Shown here piece by piece: positions 1 through 8,434 of a stretch of DNA of 37,029 bases. Made by a program: the position numbers and the translations under genes. The notes under the pieces are model-generated. The model saw only the letters and a program-made list of their open reading frames with translations, searched no databases and was not told where the DNA came from. Within the stretch, counting starts at the first letter, position 1; every line of letters begins with the position of its first letter. The stretch comes from Halanaerobiales bacterium (GTDB taxonomy: Bacteria; Bacillota; Halanaerobiia; Halanaerobiales; M55B127): positions 1 through 37,029 of the forward strand of contig JAIPEX010000014.1 of the NCBI GenBank assembly GCA_021736945.1, given 5' to 3'.

Positions 1-44
1 AAATGTAAGATGATGGTTAAATGTTTAGAGAGGAGACATGCTGG

Positions 45-671
45 ATGGCAGGTTTTTTTATTACTTTTGAAGGTATCGAAGGTTCAGGTAAATCTACCCA
101 AATTAAATTATTAACAGAAAAATTGAAAACATTAGATTATGAAGTTATTTTTACAAAGGAACCAGGAGGTACTGAAATAGGAGAAAAGATCAGAAAAATC
201 CTGTTGGATCCTATTCATCATCAAATGGATGATAGAGCAGAGATACTACTCTATGCTGCTGATAGAGCACAACATGTGGTAGAAACTATAATTCCAGCAG
301 TAGAAAATGATAAAGTAGTTATTTCAGATAGATATATAGATTCAAATATAGCATATCAGGGTCATGGTCGTGGACTTGATCTTGAGATGGTAAAAAAAAT
401 TAATAAATGGGTTATTAGAGATTACTGGCCAGATTTGACTTTTTTACTAGATTTAGATGTTAAAGAAGGCTTAAAAAGAGCCAGAGACTTAACTCCTGAT
501 AAAACTGGGGACCGACTAGAAAGAGAAGTAGTTGATTTCCATGAAAATGTTAGACAAGCTTATTTAGAGATGGCAGAGAAATATGAGAGGTTTAAAATTA
601 TAGATGCCAGTAGAGATTCTGATATTGTTCATCAAGATATATTAAGGGCAATTAAGGAGGAGTTATTATGA
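45..671 (+). CDS. tmk: Thymidylate kinase
   Basis: Phosphorylates dTMP to dTDP in the cytoplasm, an essential step to dTTP. The 208-residue protein has the P-loop GIEGSGKST at residues 10-18, the DRY motif at 95-97 and an arginine-containing lid around 150-165, all typical of bacterial TMK, and its length is normal. I start it at the ATG at 45, giving MAGFFITFEG, because an AGAGGAG ribosome binding site (29-35) lies 9 bases upstream. An in-frame ATG at 21 would add eight residues with no family match. Its stop overlaps the darA start by 4 bases (ATGA), so the two are translationally coupled. It is the first gene of a tmk-darA-holB block, an order conserved in Firmicutes. The function is secure. 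Confidence 0.96.
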   Translation: MAGFFITFEGIEGSGKSTQIKLLTEKLKTLDYEVIFTKEPGGTEIGEKIRKILLDPIHHQMDDRAEILLYAADRAQHVVETIIPAVENDKVVISDRYIDSNIAYQGHGRGLDLEMVKKINKWVIRDYWPDLTFLLDLDVKEGLKRARDLTPDKTGDRLEREVVDFHENVRQAYLEMAEKYERFKIIDASRDSDIVHQDILRAIKEELL

Positions 672-1021
672 GTGGAGATGAAAGCAAAACTGTAAAAATG
701 GTTATCGCGGTGGTACACGATCATGATGCTCATAATTTAATGGAAGATTTAAGTAATTCTGAATTTAAAGCTACTAAAATGGCTACTACCGGCGGGTTTT
801 TAAGAGAAGGAAATACCACCTTTATGATTGGGACAGATGAAGAACATCTTGACGAAGTTCTTGAGATTATAAAGGATAATTGTGAAGCCCGCAAGAAAAC
901 AATTGCCCCTATGTCTCCAGTGGCAAATTCTATGGAAAGCTATTATTCATTTCCCATGGATGTAAAAATTGGTGGAGCTACGGTCTTTATTATGGATGTC
1001 GAACAATTTATTAAAATGTAA
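668..1021 (+). CDS. darA: Cyclic-di-AMP-binding PII-like protein DarA/PstA (YaaQ)
   Basis: A small PII-like signalling protein that in Bacillus, Listeria and Staphylococcus binds cyclic di-AMP as a trimer; its downstream target is not settled. The 117-residue protein carries the family nucleotide-binding stretch TGGFLREGNTTF at residues 41-52 and an MSPVANS-type segment later. It overlaps tmk by ATGA, and the AAGGAGGAG just before the tmk stop serves as its ribosome binding site. In Bacillus subtilis the next gene is yaaR, which is absent here; holB follows directly after about 19 bases. Its presence implies that the organism uses cyclic di-AMP signalling, although no cyclase or phosphodiesterase lies in the window. 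Confidence 0.92.
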   Translation: MSGDESKTVKMVIAVVHDHDAHNLMEDLSNSEFKATKMATTGGFLREGNTTFMIGTDEEHLDEVLEIIKDNCEARKKTIAPMSPVANSMESYYSFPMDVKIGGATVFIMDVEQFIKM

Positions 1022-1040
1022 GTTAAGTTAGGAGTAATTG

Positions 1041-2033
1041 ATGAGTTTTAAAAATATACCTGGACAATCCAAAACAAAAAGAATATTAAAAGATACGATT
1101 AAAAAAGATCGTATCAGTCATGCGTATTTATTTACCGGGAATAAAGGTTTGGGCAAATCGGAGATGGCTCGCGAATTTGCCCAAGCTATTTTTTGTAATA
1201 AAAACATTGCTGATGGCTGTGGGGAATGTATTAGTTGTAAAAAGTTCGAACATGATAACCACCCTGACTTTCATGTAATTGATGTTAAAGAAGACCACTC
1301 GAGTATATTGATTGATCAGATCAGAGAACTCCAAAAAGAAATAAGTTATAAACCATATGAAGCCGATTATAAGATATATATCATCGATAACGCAGTAAGA
1401 ATGACAGAACAGGCACAAAATAGTTTATTGAAGACTTTAGAAGAACCGCCCGAATATGCTATTATTATATTAACAAATGAAAATAAAAATGAACTAATAT
1501 CAACAATTGTTTCCCGTTGTCAGGAAGTGAAGTTATATAACCAACCCGAAGAAATCATAAAAAATTATTTAAGAGATAATAAAAGTTTTAATAAAGAAAA
1601 AGCAGCGTTATATGCTAATTTAGCAAGGGGCAAATATAAAAAAGCTGTCAACCTTGCTTTGAAGGAAGATTTCATAGATAAACGGGATGAATTAATTAAA
1701 TTCATTGTAAATATTGATAAGAAAGATAATTTTGAGATTTTCGAACTATCAGAGAAATTGAAAAATATAAGTGACTCCGGTTTTCCTTTATTCGAATTAT
1801 TATTAAGCTTATTTCGTGATATTTTGATTTTAAAGCAAGATGAAAATGATAAGATAATCAATTTTGATTATAAAGAATTAATTGCTGAAGCAGTTAATAA
1901 ATTTAATATAGACGACATATTTGAATTAACAAATCTGATAAATCAATACAAAGGATATTATTATGGAAATATTAAAAAGGAACTATTATTTCCATCCTTG
2001 TTTTTCAAAATAAGGTCTAAAAAGAAGAAATAA
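1041..2033 (+). CDS. holB: DNA polymerase III delta-prime subunit
   Basis: Clamp-loader subunit that helps load the beta clamp during replication. The 330-residue protein begins MSFKNIPGQ and has Walker A GNKGLGKS at 33-40, a zinc-module cysteine set at C52, C60, C63 and C66, the TLEEPPEYA segment, and an SRC sensor motif (TIVSRCQEV). The C-terminal third is lysine- and isoleucine-rich and poorly conserved, as is usual for this subunit. I prefer the ATG at 1041 over the TTG at 1038 because TTAGGAG ends 6 bases before it. It sits between darA and ricT as in Bacillus. A 93-base gap with a hairpin follows before ricT. Confidence 0.93.
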   Translation: MSFKNIPGQSKTKRILKDTIKKDRISHAYLFTGNKGLGKSEMAREFAQAIFCNKNIADGCGECISCKKFEHDNHPDFHVIDVKEDHSSILIDQIRELQKEISYKPYEADYKIYIIDNAVRMTEQAQNSLLKTLEEPPEYAIIILTNENKNELISTIVSRCQEVKLYNQPEEIIKNYLRDNKSFNKEKAALYANLARGKYKKAVNLALKEDFIDKRDELIKFIVNIDKKDNFEIFELSEKLKNISDSGFPLFELLLSLFRDILILKQDENDKIINFDYKELIAEAVNKFNIDDIFELTNLINQYKGYYYGNIKKELLFPSLFFKIRSKKKK

Positions 2034-2078
2034 TTATATATTTAAATGTTGAAAGTTAATTTTTAAATTAATAATCAA

Positions 2079-2099
2079 AGAGATTAGTTAATAATCTCT
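2079..2099 (+). other. Perfect 8-bp inverted repeat before ricT
   Basis: AGAGATTA and TAATCTCT flank a GTTAA loop. The stem is not followed by a T-run (AATTATATAAAATG comes next), so it does not look like a standard terminator. It lies 28 bases before the ricT start and could be a processing site, a weak attenuator or an operator. Only the repeat is seen; the function is unknown. Confidence 0.5.
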
Positions 2100-2126
2100 A
2101 ATTATATAAAATGGGGAGTTAAAAAA

Positions 2127-2939
2127 ATGGAAGAAGTAATTGGTGTAAGCTTTAAGAGAGCGGGGAAAATATATTATTTTGACCCCGATGATATAGAAGT
2201 CGAAAATGGTGATCAAGTGATTGTAGAAACCTCCCGTGGAGTAGAGATGGGAGAAGTAGTTATTGAAAAGAAAAAAGTTGAAGAAGAAGAGATTGTATCA
2301 CCTTTAAAAAAAGTAATAAGAAAAGCAACTTTAAAAGATATAGATCAAGATGAGAAGAACAAAGAGTTGGAAGATGAAGCATATGATATTGCTTTGGAAA
2401 AAATTAAAGAACACGGTTTACCGATGAAATTAATAGATGTAGAATATACTTTTGATCATAATAAAGTAATATTTTACTTTACAGCAGATGGAAGAGTTGA
2501 TTTTAGAGAATTAGTTAAAGATTTAGCTCGAGTTTTTAAAACTAGAATTGAGTTACGCCAAATAGGAGTTAGAGATGAAGCTAAAATGGTAGGAGGCTTA
2601 GGTCCTTGTGGTAGAAGGACTTGCTGTGATACTTGGTTAAGAGATTTTGACCCTGTATCTATTCAGTTAGCTAAGGACCAAGAGTTAGCCTTAAATCCAG
2701 CTAAGATTTCTGGATTATGCGGTAGATTAATGTGTTGTTTAAAATATGAAAGCGAATACTATGAAGAAATAAAAAAAGAAATGCCTAATCAAGGTGAAAA
2801 AATAACATTAACTAATGGTAGCAAGGCTGAAGTTGTCGATCGGAATTTAATCAAACAGGTTGTTAAACTCAAAAATAAAGATGGCGACATAATAAAGTTT
2901 AGTCTGGAAGAAATAAAAAAGATAAAAGAAAAAAATTAG
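2127..2939 (+). CDS. ricT: PSP1-domain protein RicT (YaaT)
   Basis: Homologue of Bacillus YaaT/RicT, a member of the RicA-RicF-RicT (Y) complex that influences phosphorelay, sporulation and biofilm genes and mRNA processing. The 270-residue protein has the PSP1 region and six conserved cysteines in two clusters, GPCGRRTCC (C161, C166, C167) and GLCGRLMCC (C198, C203, C204). The Bacillus complex is known to carry 4Fe-4S clusters. The start ATG is preceded by GGGGAG. It is followed after about 12 bases by yabA, the usual Firmicutes neighbour. The partners RicA and RicF are not in the window. The N-terminal half has a charged VEEEE/KKK linker around residues 48-56. Confidence 0.93.
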   Translation: MEEVIGVSFKRAGKIYYFDPDDIEVENGDQVIVETSRGVEMGEVVIEKKKVEEEEIVSPLKKVIRKATLKDIDQDEKNKELEDEAYDIALEKIKEHGLPMKLIDVEYTFDHNKVIFYFTADGRVDFRELVKDLARVFKTRIELRQIGVRDEAKMVGGLGPCGRRTCCDTWLRDFDPVSIQLAKDQELALNPAKISGLCGRLMCCLKYESEYYEEIKKEMPNQGEKITLTNGSKAEVVDRNLIKQVVKLKNKDGDIIKFSLEEIKKIKEKN

Positions 2940-2951
2940 GAGCGATGGCTT

Positions 2952-3257
2952 ATGGACGAGGAAATTTTAGAAGAACTAGCTTTGTTCCAGGAGAAAATAG
3001 AAGAAATATCAATGAAATTTAAAAATCTAAAAGATATAACTTATAAACTTTATAAAGAAAACGAAGAATTAAAAAATGAAAATGATGAATTAAAATCGAT
3101 AATTTTCAAAGAAGATGAAGATAAAATACCGGAAAGCAAGAATAATTTAGCTCGACTTCACAATGAAGGATTTCATATTTGTCATCTTAGTTTTGGTGAA
3201 AAAAGAAAAGGTGAATGTCTTTTCTGCTTAAGATTAATTGAAGAAAACAGAAAATAG
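2952..3257 (+). CDS. yabA: Replication initiation control protein YabA
   Basis: Negative regulator of replication initiation that bridges DnaA and the beta clamp in Bacillus. The 101-residue protein has an N-terminal coiled coil (about residues 1-55, with heptads such as ELKNENDELK) and a C-terminal zinc-binding domain holding HICH and CLFC motifs. Both length and arrangement match the family. The ATG at 2952 lies 10 bases after TTAGGAG; another ATG at 2945 is out of frame. The next gene starts only 13 bases after its stop. The identification rests on domain layout plus location between ricT and the tRNA methyltransferase gene. Confidence 0.93.
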   Translation: MDEEILEELALFQEKIEEISMKFKNLKDITYKLYKENEELKNENDELKSIIFKEDEDKIPESKNNLARLHNEGFHICHLSFGEKRKGECLFCLRLIEENRK

Positions 3258-3270
3258 AAGGGAACTTGCC

Positions 3271-3993
3271 GTGGAAGAAAAACATTTTCTTATTCCAGAC
3301 AAATTAGAAATAATACAAAATGATGACTACTTTAAATTTGGTACAGATTCAGTTTTGTTAGCAAATTACGTTAAAGTAAAGAACAATGATAAAATCATTG
3401 ATTTAGGCAGTGGTAGCGGGGTAATTCCACTGCTTTTAGCTTATAAAAATAACCCCAAAAAAGTGTATGGTTTGGAATTACAAAAACCTTTAGTAAAAAT
3501 GTCTAAAAGATCTGTAGCCCTCAATAATTTGGAAGGAAAAATTGAAATTATTAAAGGTGATATAAAAAATGCAATGGAGATTTTTGAGGATAATGAATTT
3601 GATACAGTAGTAACTAATCCTCCTTATCGCCCAGTTAACAACGGGAAAGTAACCCAAAATAAATATAAAGCAATTGCGAGACATGAAATTGAAATTGACA
3701 TAGAAAATATAATTAAAAATACTGTTCGTTTATTAAAAGCTGGCGGCAGCTTTTATTTGGTTCATCTTATTAAGCGATTACCTCAGATTATATTTTCTTT
3801 AAAGGAAAATAAAATTGAACCAAAAGAAATGAGATTGATACAGGCCAGAAAAAATAAAGCTCCGGATCGTTTTCTTTTAAAAGCTACATTAGATGGTAAT
3901 CCTGGATTTGAAGTTGAAAATAACATTGTCGAGTTTAAAGAGAAAACTAATGAATATACTGATGAAATTAAAAAAATATATGGAGTAGATTAA
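3271..3993 (+). CDS. tRNA1(Val) adenine-N6 methyltransferase-like protein (YabB)
   Basis: SAM-dependent methyltransferase of the TrmN6/YabB family, which methylates adenine 37 of one valine tRNA in E. coli; the exact substrate in Firmicutes is less certain. Visible features are the substrate-region FKFGTDSVLLANY, the SAM-binding motif IIDLGSGSGVIPLLL, and the catalytic VVTNPPYRP typical of N6-adenine methyltransferases. I choose the GTG at 3271 (AGAAGGG ends 7 bases before it), giving 240 residues. An upstream in-frame TTG at 3238 lies inside yabA and has no ribosome binding site. The gene is tightly packed between yabA and rsmI. The yazA (GIY-YIG) gene seen in this spot in Bacillus is missing. 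Confidence 0.9.
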   Translation: MEEKHFLIPDKLEIIQNDDYFKFGTDSVLLANYVKVKNNDKIIDLGSGSGVIPLLLAYKNNPKKVYGLELQKPLVKMSKRSVALNNLEGKIEIIKGDIKNAMEIFEDNEFDTVVTNPPYRPVNNGKVTQNKYKAIARHEIEIDIENIIKNTVRLLKAGGSFYLVHLIKRLPQIIFSLKENKIEPKEMRLIQARKNKAPDRFLLKATLDGNPGFEVENNIVEFKEKTNEYTDEIKKIYGVD

Positions 3994-3994
3994 A

Positions 3995-4846
3995 ATGGAT
4001 GAAAAAGGAAAATTATATATATGTGGAACTCCGATAGGTAATTTAGATGACATAACCTTTAGGGCAGTAAGAATATTAGGAAATGTAGATTTAATTGCAG
4101 CAGAAGACACCCGCAGAACTGAGCAATTATTAAATCATTTCAAAATAGATAGTAAGTTAACAAGTTATCATGAACACAATGAACGTGAAAAAGCAAAAAG
4201 TTTGATATCCACTTTAAATAATGGTTATGATGTGGCTTTAGTTTCAGATGCCGGAATGCCGGGCATTTCTGACCCGGGATTAATTTTAGTGGAAAAAGCT
4301 AAAGAAAACAACATAGAGATTATACCGATTCCAGGACCAACTGCTTTGGTTTCTGCCCTAGTAGTATCCGGGATTCCTACTGACCGTTTTACTTTTTATG
4401 GATTTATTCCTCGCAAGGGTAAAGATAGAGAAGAATTTATTGATCAAATAATAAAATCAGAAGAGACTATAATTTTTTATGAATCTCCTTATAGAATCAA
4501 AAAAATCTATGAGGATTTAACAGAAAAAATTCCGCAGAGAGACTCTGCTTTGATTAGGGAAATTTCGAAAGTACATGAAGAAAAAATTTATGGCACAGTT
4601 TCAGAAGTATACAACAAAATAAAAGATAGAGAAATTAAGGGTGAAATTGTAGTAGTTATTGAAGGTAGAGAAAAACAAAAACCAGATAAAGAGAGTTGGT
4701 CAGATCTAAGTATCCTAGAACATGTTCGCTTATTTATGGATAATGGATATACTAAAAAGGAAGCTATTAAGAAAGTCGCTGAAGTTAGGGAAATTCGGAA
4801 GAAAGATGTTTATAAGGAAGCAATTCAAATTAATGTAAATAGATAA
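3995..4846 (+). CDS. rsmI: 16S rRNA 2'-O-ribose C1402 methyltransferase
   Basis: Methylates the ribose of C1402 in 16S rRNA, using SAM, in the decoding centre. The 283-residue protein has the tetrapyrrole-methylase-like fold, with GTPIGNLDDITFRAVRIL near the N-terminus, AEDTRR, SDAGMPGISDPG, and PGPTALVSALVVSG, all diagnostic for RsmI. The C-terminal helical region (EAIKKVAEVR) matches the family. One base separates it from the yabB stop, and GGAG within the end of yabB provides the ribosome binding site. It is followed by metG after 19 bases, as in many Firmicutes. Confidence 0.96.
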   Translation: MDEKGKLYICGTPIGNLDDITFRAVRILGNVDLIAAEDTRRTEQLLNHFKIDSKLTSYHEHNEREKAKSLISTLNNGYDVALVSDAGMPGISDPGLILVEKAKENNIEIIPIPGPTALVSALVVSGIPTDRFTFYGFIPRKGKDREEFIDQIIKSEETIIFYESPYRIKKIYEDLTEKIPQRDSALIREISKVHEEKIYGTVSEVYNKIKDREIKGEIVVVIEGREKQKPDKESWSDLSILEHVRLFMDNGYTKKEAIKKVAEVREIRKKDVYKEAIQINVNR

Positions 4847-4865
4847 AGAAGAAAGGATGATACAT

Positions 4866-6815
4866 ATGGGAAAGGAAAACAAAACTTATTATGTAACAAC
4901 ACCTATATACTATCCCAGTGACCGTCTGCATATAGGTCATGCTTATACTACAGTAGCTGCAGACAGTATCACTCGCTATAAGAAAATGAAAGGTTTTGAC
5001 ACCATGTTTTTAACTGGTTCTGATGAACATGGTCAAAAAATTGAAAGAAGTGCTAAAGATTCTGATAAAGAACCAAAAAAATATGTGGATGAAATTGTAG
5101 AGACATTTAAAGAATTATGGAGTTCTTTAGGAATCGAGTATGATTATTTTATCCGTACTACTGAAGAAAGACATGAAAAAGTGGTACAGGAAATATTCCA
5201 AAAACTTTATGATAAAGGAGATATATATAAAGGTCATTATGAGGGTTGGTACTGTACACCTGATGAGACCTTTTGGACTGAAAGGCAGATTGGGGAAGAT
5301 AAAGTATGCCCTGATTGCGGGAGGCCTGTCGAATGGGTTGAAGAAGAAAGCTATTTCTTTAAAATGAGCAAATATGCTGACCGCTTATTGAAACATATTA
5401 AAGAAAATCCGGAATTTATCCAACCTGAATCGAGAAAAAATGAGATGATAAGTTTTATTGAACAGGGTCTTGATGATTTGAGTGTTTCCCGTACTACTTT
5501 TGATTGGGGAGTTCAAGTTCCCTTTGATGATGATCATGTAATATATGTTTGGATAGATGCACTCAGTAATTATATTACAGCAATTGGATATGAAACCGAT
5601 GAAAACAACTTTAATAAGTATTGGCCAGCTGATCTTCATATAGTAGGTAAAGATATTCTACGATTCCATACTATTATTTGGCCGATTATCTTAATGGCAT
5701 TGGATTTGCCATTACCAAAACAAGTTTTTGGACATGGTTGGTTATTAAGTGATTCCGGTAAGATGTCAAAATCCAGGGGTAATGTTGTAGACCCTATGGA
5801 ATTAATAGAAGATTTCGGTGTGGATCCAATAAGATATTATCTTTTAAGAGAAGTTCCTTTTGGAACAGATGGTACTTATTCTACTGAAGCTTTAATTCAG
5901 AGGATTAATTCTGATTTAGCTAATGATTTAGGTAACTTGTTAAACAGAACTGTGAGTATGGTTGAACAGTATTTTGATGGAGTAATACCTGAACCTGCTG
6001 AATATGAAGATGTAGATCAGGATCTTAAAAATAAAGGCTTAAAAACAGTTCAAGAAATAGAAAAATATATGGATGATTTAAAATATACTAATGCTTTAGA
6101 AGAACTTTGGAATTTTGTGAGGAGAACCAATAAGTATATAGACCAAACCCAACCTTGGATTTTAGGTCGAGAAGAGGGTAAGGAAGAAAGACTTGGAACT
6201 GTATTATATAACTTATTAGAATCTTTAAGAATGATTGCAGTAATGTTAAAACCCTTTATGGTAGAAACTCCTTATGAAATTGGCCGTCAAATTGGGGACC
6301 AAATCCAGATAAAAGAAGCAGATTGGTCTAATTTGAGCTGGGGAGAATTAAAGACTAATATAGAAGTGCAAAAAGCAAAACCAATCTTTCCAAGGATTGA
6401 TGTGGAAGAATATTACGATAAAAAAGAAGATAAAAATCAAAAAGAGGAGAAGGAGAAAACTATGACTAACGAGAACAGTAATAATAAGGAAGACTTAGTG
6501 AATTTTAATACTTTCCAAAAATTAGATTTAAGAGTTGCTGAAATAAAAGAAGCAGAAAGAATTGAAGATAGTAATAAATTAATTAAGCTGCAAGTAGAAT
6601 TAAAAGATGAAAGCAGGCAATTAGTAGCAGGGATTGCTAAACACTATGAAACCGATGAATTAATTGGTAAAGAAATTGTAATAGTTGCTAATTTAGAACC
6701 TGCTGAGATATTTGGAGTTAAGTCTAATGGTATGATTTTAGCAGCCTCTAATGAAGATGAGCTTACATTAATTACTCCAGAGAAGGCAATAGCTAGTGGC
6801 AGCAAAGTGAAATAA
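4866..6815 (+). CDS. metG: Methionyl-tRNA synthetase with C-terminal tRNA-binding domain
   Basis: Charges tRNA(Met) with methionine for initiation and elongation. The 649-residue protein has HIGH at 22-25, a zinc-knuckle region with C..CPDC around 125-148, and KMSKS near 299-303. The anticodon-binding helices end near residue 510. A lysine/glutamate-rich linker (about 515-545) leads to an EMAP/Trbp111-type OB-fold tRNA-binding domain (NFNTFQKLDLRVAEI, VKSNGMILAA). I take the ATG at 4866, with AAAGG 9 bases upstream, rather than the ATG at 4857 that overlaps that site. The linker holds an in-frame ATG at 6462 with a strong GGAGAAGGAG in front, discussed in the findings. Confidence 0.97.
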   Translation: MGKENKTYYVTTPIYYPSDRLHIGHAYTTVAADSITRYKKMKGFDTMFLTGSDEHGQKIERSAKDSDKEPKKYVDEIVETFKELWSSLGIEYDYFIRTTEERHEKVVQEIFQKLYDKGDIYKGHYEGWYCTPDETFWTERQIGEDKVCPDCGRPVEWVEEESYFFKMSKYADRLLKHIKENPEFIQPESRKNEMISFIEQGLDDLSVSRTTFDWGVQVPFDDDHVIYVWIDALSNYITAIGYETDENNFNKYWPADLHIVGKDILRFHTIIWPIILMALDLPLPKQVFGHGWLLSDSGKMSKSRGNVVDPMELIEDFGVDPIRYYLLREVPFGTDGTYSTEALIQRINSDLANDLGNLLNRTVSMVEQYFDGVIPEPAEYEDVDQDLKNKGLKTVQEIEKYMDDLKYTNALEELWNFVRRTNKYIDQTQPWILGREEGKEERLGTVLYNLLESLRMIAVMLKPFMVETPYEIGRQIGDQIQIKEADWSNLSWGELKTNIEVQKAKPIFPRIDVEEYYDKKEDKNQKEEKEKTMTNENSNNKEDLVNFNTFQKLDLRVAEIKEAERIEDSNKLIKLQVELKDESRQLVAGIAKHYETDELIGKEIVIVANLEPAEIFGVKSNGMILAASNEDELTLITPEKAIASGSKVK

Positions 6816-6837
6816 ATATTTAACAGGGGGTAAAAAA

Positions 6838-7500
6838 ATGAAAGATAGAGACTCAATACCGGCAGCAACGATTGAAAGATTGCCTCTATATTACCGCTGT
6901 CTTGATAAACTTTCAACATTTGAGGATACAGAGGTTGTATCTTCAAAAAATTTGGGCGGTAAATTAGGGATTCCTTCTACTCAGGTAAGAAAAGACCTTT
7001 CATATTACGGTGAATTTGGAAGACGTGGTGTAGGATATAATGTAAAAGAGTTAAAAAGGTCTATAGGTAAAATATTAGGAGTGGATAAAAAATGGCCGGC
7101 TGTATTGATTGGAGCAGGAAACCTAGGTAGAGCTTTAATTAATTATGCTGGATTCAGCAAGATGGGTTTAGAAATTACTGATATTTTCGATAACGATTTA
7201 AATAAGATTGGTAATAGAGTTGGAAGCATGAAAGTGAGAAATGTTAATGAATTAAATGAAACAATAAAAGAAAAAAATATTAATTTAGGTATTGTAACTG
7301 TACCAGCTGATTCTGCCCAAGAAGTAGTAGATGAGTTAGTTGAATACGGTATTAAGGCTATTTGGAATTTTTCACCTACTCGTCTATATGTTCCCGATGA
7401 TATATTTGTAAGGAATGAAGATCTTGCAGTGGGTATAGTTAGTTTAATTTATCATTTAAGTTGGCAGATGGAAAATGAAGATGAAGAAGAAACTAACTAA
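6838..7500 (+). CDS. rex: Redox-sensing transcriptional repressor Rex
   Basis: DNA-binding repressor that releases fermentation and respiration operators when NADH rises. The 220-residue protein has an N-terminal winged helix (residues about 15-75, with the STQVRKDLSYYGEFGRRGVGY recognition region) and a Rossmann NADH domain starting VLIGAGNLGRALI (GAGNLG 92-97). The C-terminal helix SLIYHLSWQ fits the swapped dimer of the family. GGGGG lies 8 bases before the ATG. It follows metG by 22 bases and may be co-transcribed. I found no full Rex operator (TTGTGAA-N4-TTCACAA) in the window, so its targets lie elsewhere or are degenerate. Confidence 0.96.
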   Translation: MKDRDSIPAATIERLPLYYRCLDKLSTFEDTEVVSSKNLGGKLGIPSTQVRKDLSYYGEFGRRGVGYNVKELKRSIGKILGVDKKWPAVLIGAGNLGRALINYAGFSKMGLEITDIFDNDLNKIGNRVGSMKVRNVNELNETIKEKNINLGIVTVPADSAQEVVDELVEYGIKAIWNFSPTRLYVPDDIFVRNEDLAVGIVSLIYHLSWQMENEDEEETN

Positions 7501-7526
7501 AAAATAGTTCTTTTATAATTAATATC

Positions 7527-7585
7527 TAAAGGATAGAGTTGTTTATGAGTTTCGTACTTTTAAATAATCTCTATCCTTTAATTAT
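7527..7585 (+). terminator. Long-loop hairpin, weak terminator after rex
   Basis: TAAAGGATAGAG (7527-7538) and CTCTATCCTTTA (7569-7580) form a perfect 12-bp stem with a 30-base loop, followed by ATTATTTT. It may end the metG-rex transcript. The unusually long loop could instead be a small structured leader for the downstream hydrolase gene, which begins about 40 bases later. Confidence 0.5.
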
Positions 7586-7622
7586 TTTGAAATAATAATA
7601 GTAAATAGATCGAGGTGATCTT

Positions 7623-8414
7623 GTGGAAATTGAAGTTTCAGTTCTATCCAGTGGGAGTTCCGGTAATTCAATATATATTAATGACGGTAAAAATAGTTTC
7701 TTAATAGACGCTGGACTAAGCGGAAAAAAATTAATAAATAGATTAAAAAAAATTGATGTTACACCTCAAGATTTAGATGGTATTTTAATAACACATGAAC
7801 ATAAAGATCATACTAAAGGTGTAGGTATCTTATCACGTAGATTAGATATTCCAATTTATGCTAATGAGGAAACGTGGGCGGTCTGTGAAAGTGAACTTGG
7901 TAAATTAAAAGATGAAAACATGCAAAGTTTTACTGGCAATTTTAGTTTTGGAAATTTTGATATTAAACCGATTGCAATTTCTCATGATGCAAGGGCACCA
8001 GTCTCATATGTAGTATACCGTGAAAATAAAAAGATGGTATTTGCTACAGACATGGGGTATATAAATGAAGAGCTGATGAAAGAACTTAAAAATATAGATT
8101 TATTATTGTTGGAGTCAAATCACGACATAGATATGTTAATGTCAGGTAGTTATCCCAGATTTTTAAAAAGAAGGATAAGAGGAGAAAAAGGTCACTTGTC
8201 AAATGATGCTGCAGCCCAGATTCTTCCCGAATTGATAAATGGTAAATGTCCGCAAGTATTATTAGGGCATCTAAGCGAAGAAAACAATAATCCGAAAGTT
8301 GCTTATTTGACTGTAGAAAACATGTTGAAAGCAAAGGGATTAGAAGTAGATAAAGACTTAAAATTAGACTTGACATATCAGCATAAACCAACAAGGATAT
8401 ATAAAATTAAATAA
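7623..8414 (+). CDS. walJ: Metallo-beta-lactamase-fold hydrolase YycJ/WalJ
   Basis: Metal-dependent hydrolase of the YycJ family, which in Bacillus sits beside the WalRK system and has been linked to DNA processing and cell-wall/division coordination; the true substrate is not established. The 263-residue protein starts VSVLSSGSSGNSIYI and carries the metal motif THEHKDH, a further AISHDARAP histidine, and FATDMGY with a later LESNHD and GHLSNDAA, which together fit the zinc ligands of the family. The start is GTG, with GAGGTGATC just upstream. Here the walRK genes are absent, but rlmH follows 20 bases downstream, which is the usual companion. Confidence 0.88.
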   Translation: MEIEVSVLSSGSSGNSIYINDGKNSFLIDAGLSGKKLINRLKKIDVTPQDLDGILITHEHKDHTKGVGILSRRLDIPIYANEETWAVCESELGKLKDENMQSFTGNFSFGNFDIKPIAISHDARAPVSYVVYRENKKMVFATDMGYINEELMKELKNIDLLLLESNHDIDMLMSGSYPRFLKRRIRGEKGHLSNDAAAQILPELINGKCPQVLLGHLSEENNNPKVAYLTVENMLKAKGLEVDKDLKLDLTYQHKPTRIYKIK

Positions 8415-8434
8415 ATTTTATAGGTGGGATAAAG

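Noticed and set aside
1-44. End of an upstream gene before tmk
   Set aside because: Stops occur in two frames within the first 20 bases and the third gives no recognisable sequence; the stretch is too short to assign.
1128-1418. Minus-strand reading frames opposite holB and many other genes
   Set aside because: They lack recognisable domains and sit fully inside well-supported plus-strand genes.
5140-5367. Small plus-strand reading frame within metG in another frame
   Set aside because: It lies inside the catalytic domain and has no ribosome binding site or family features.
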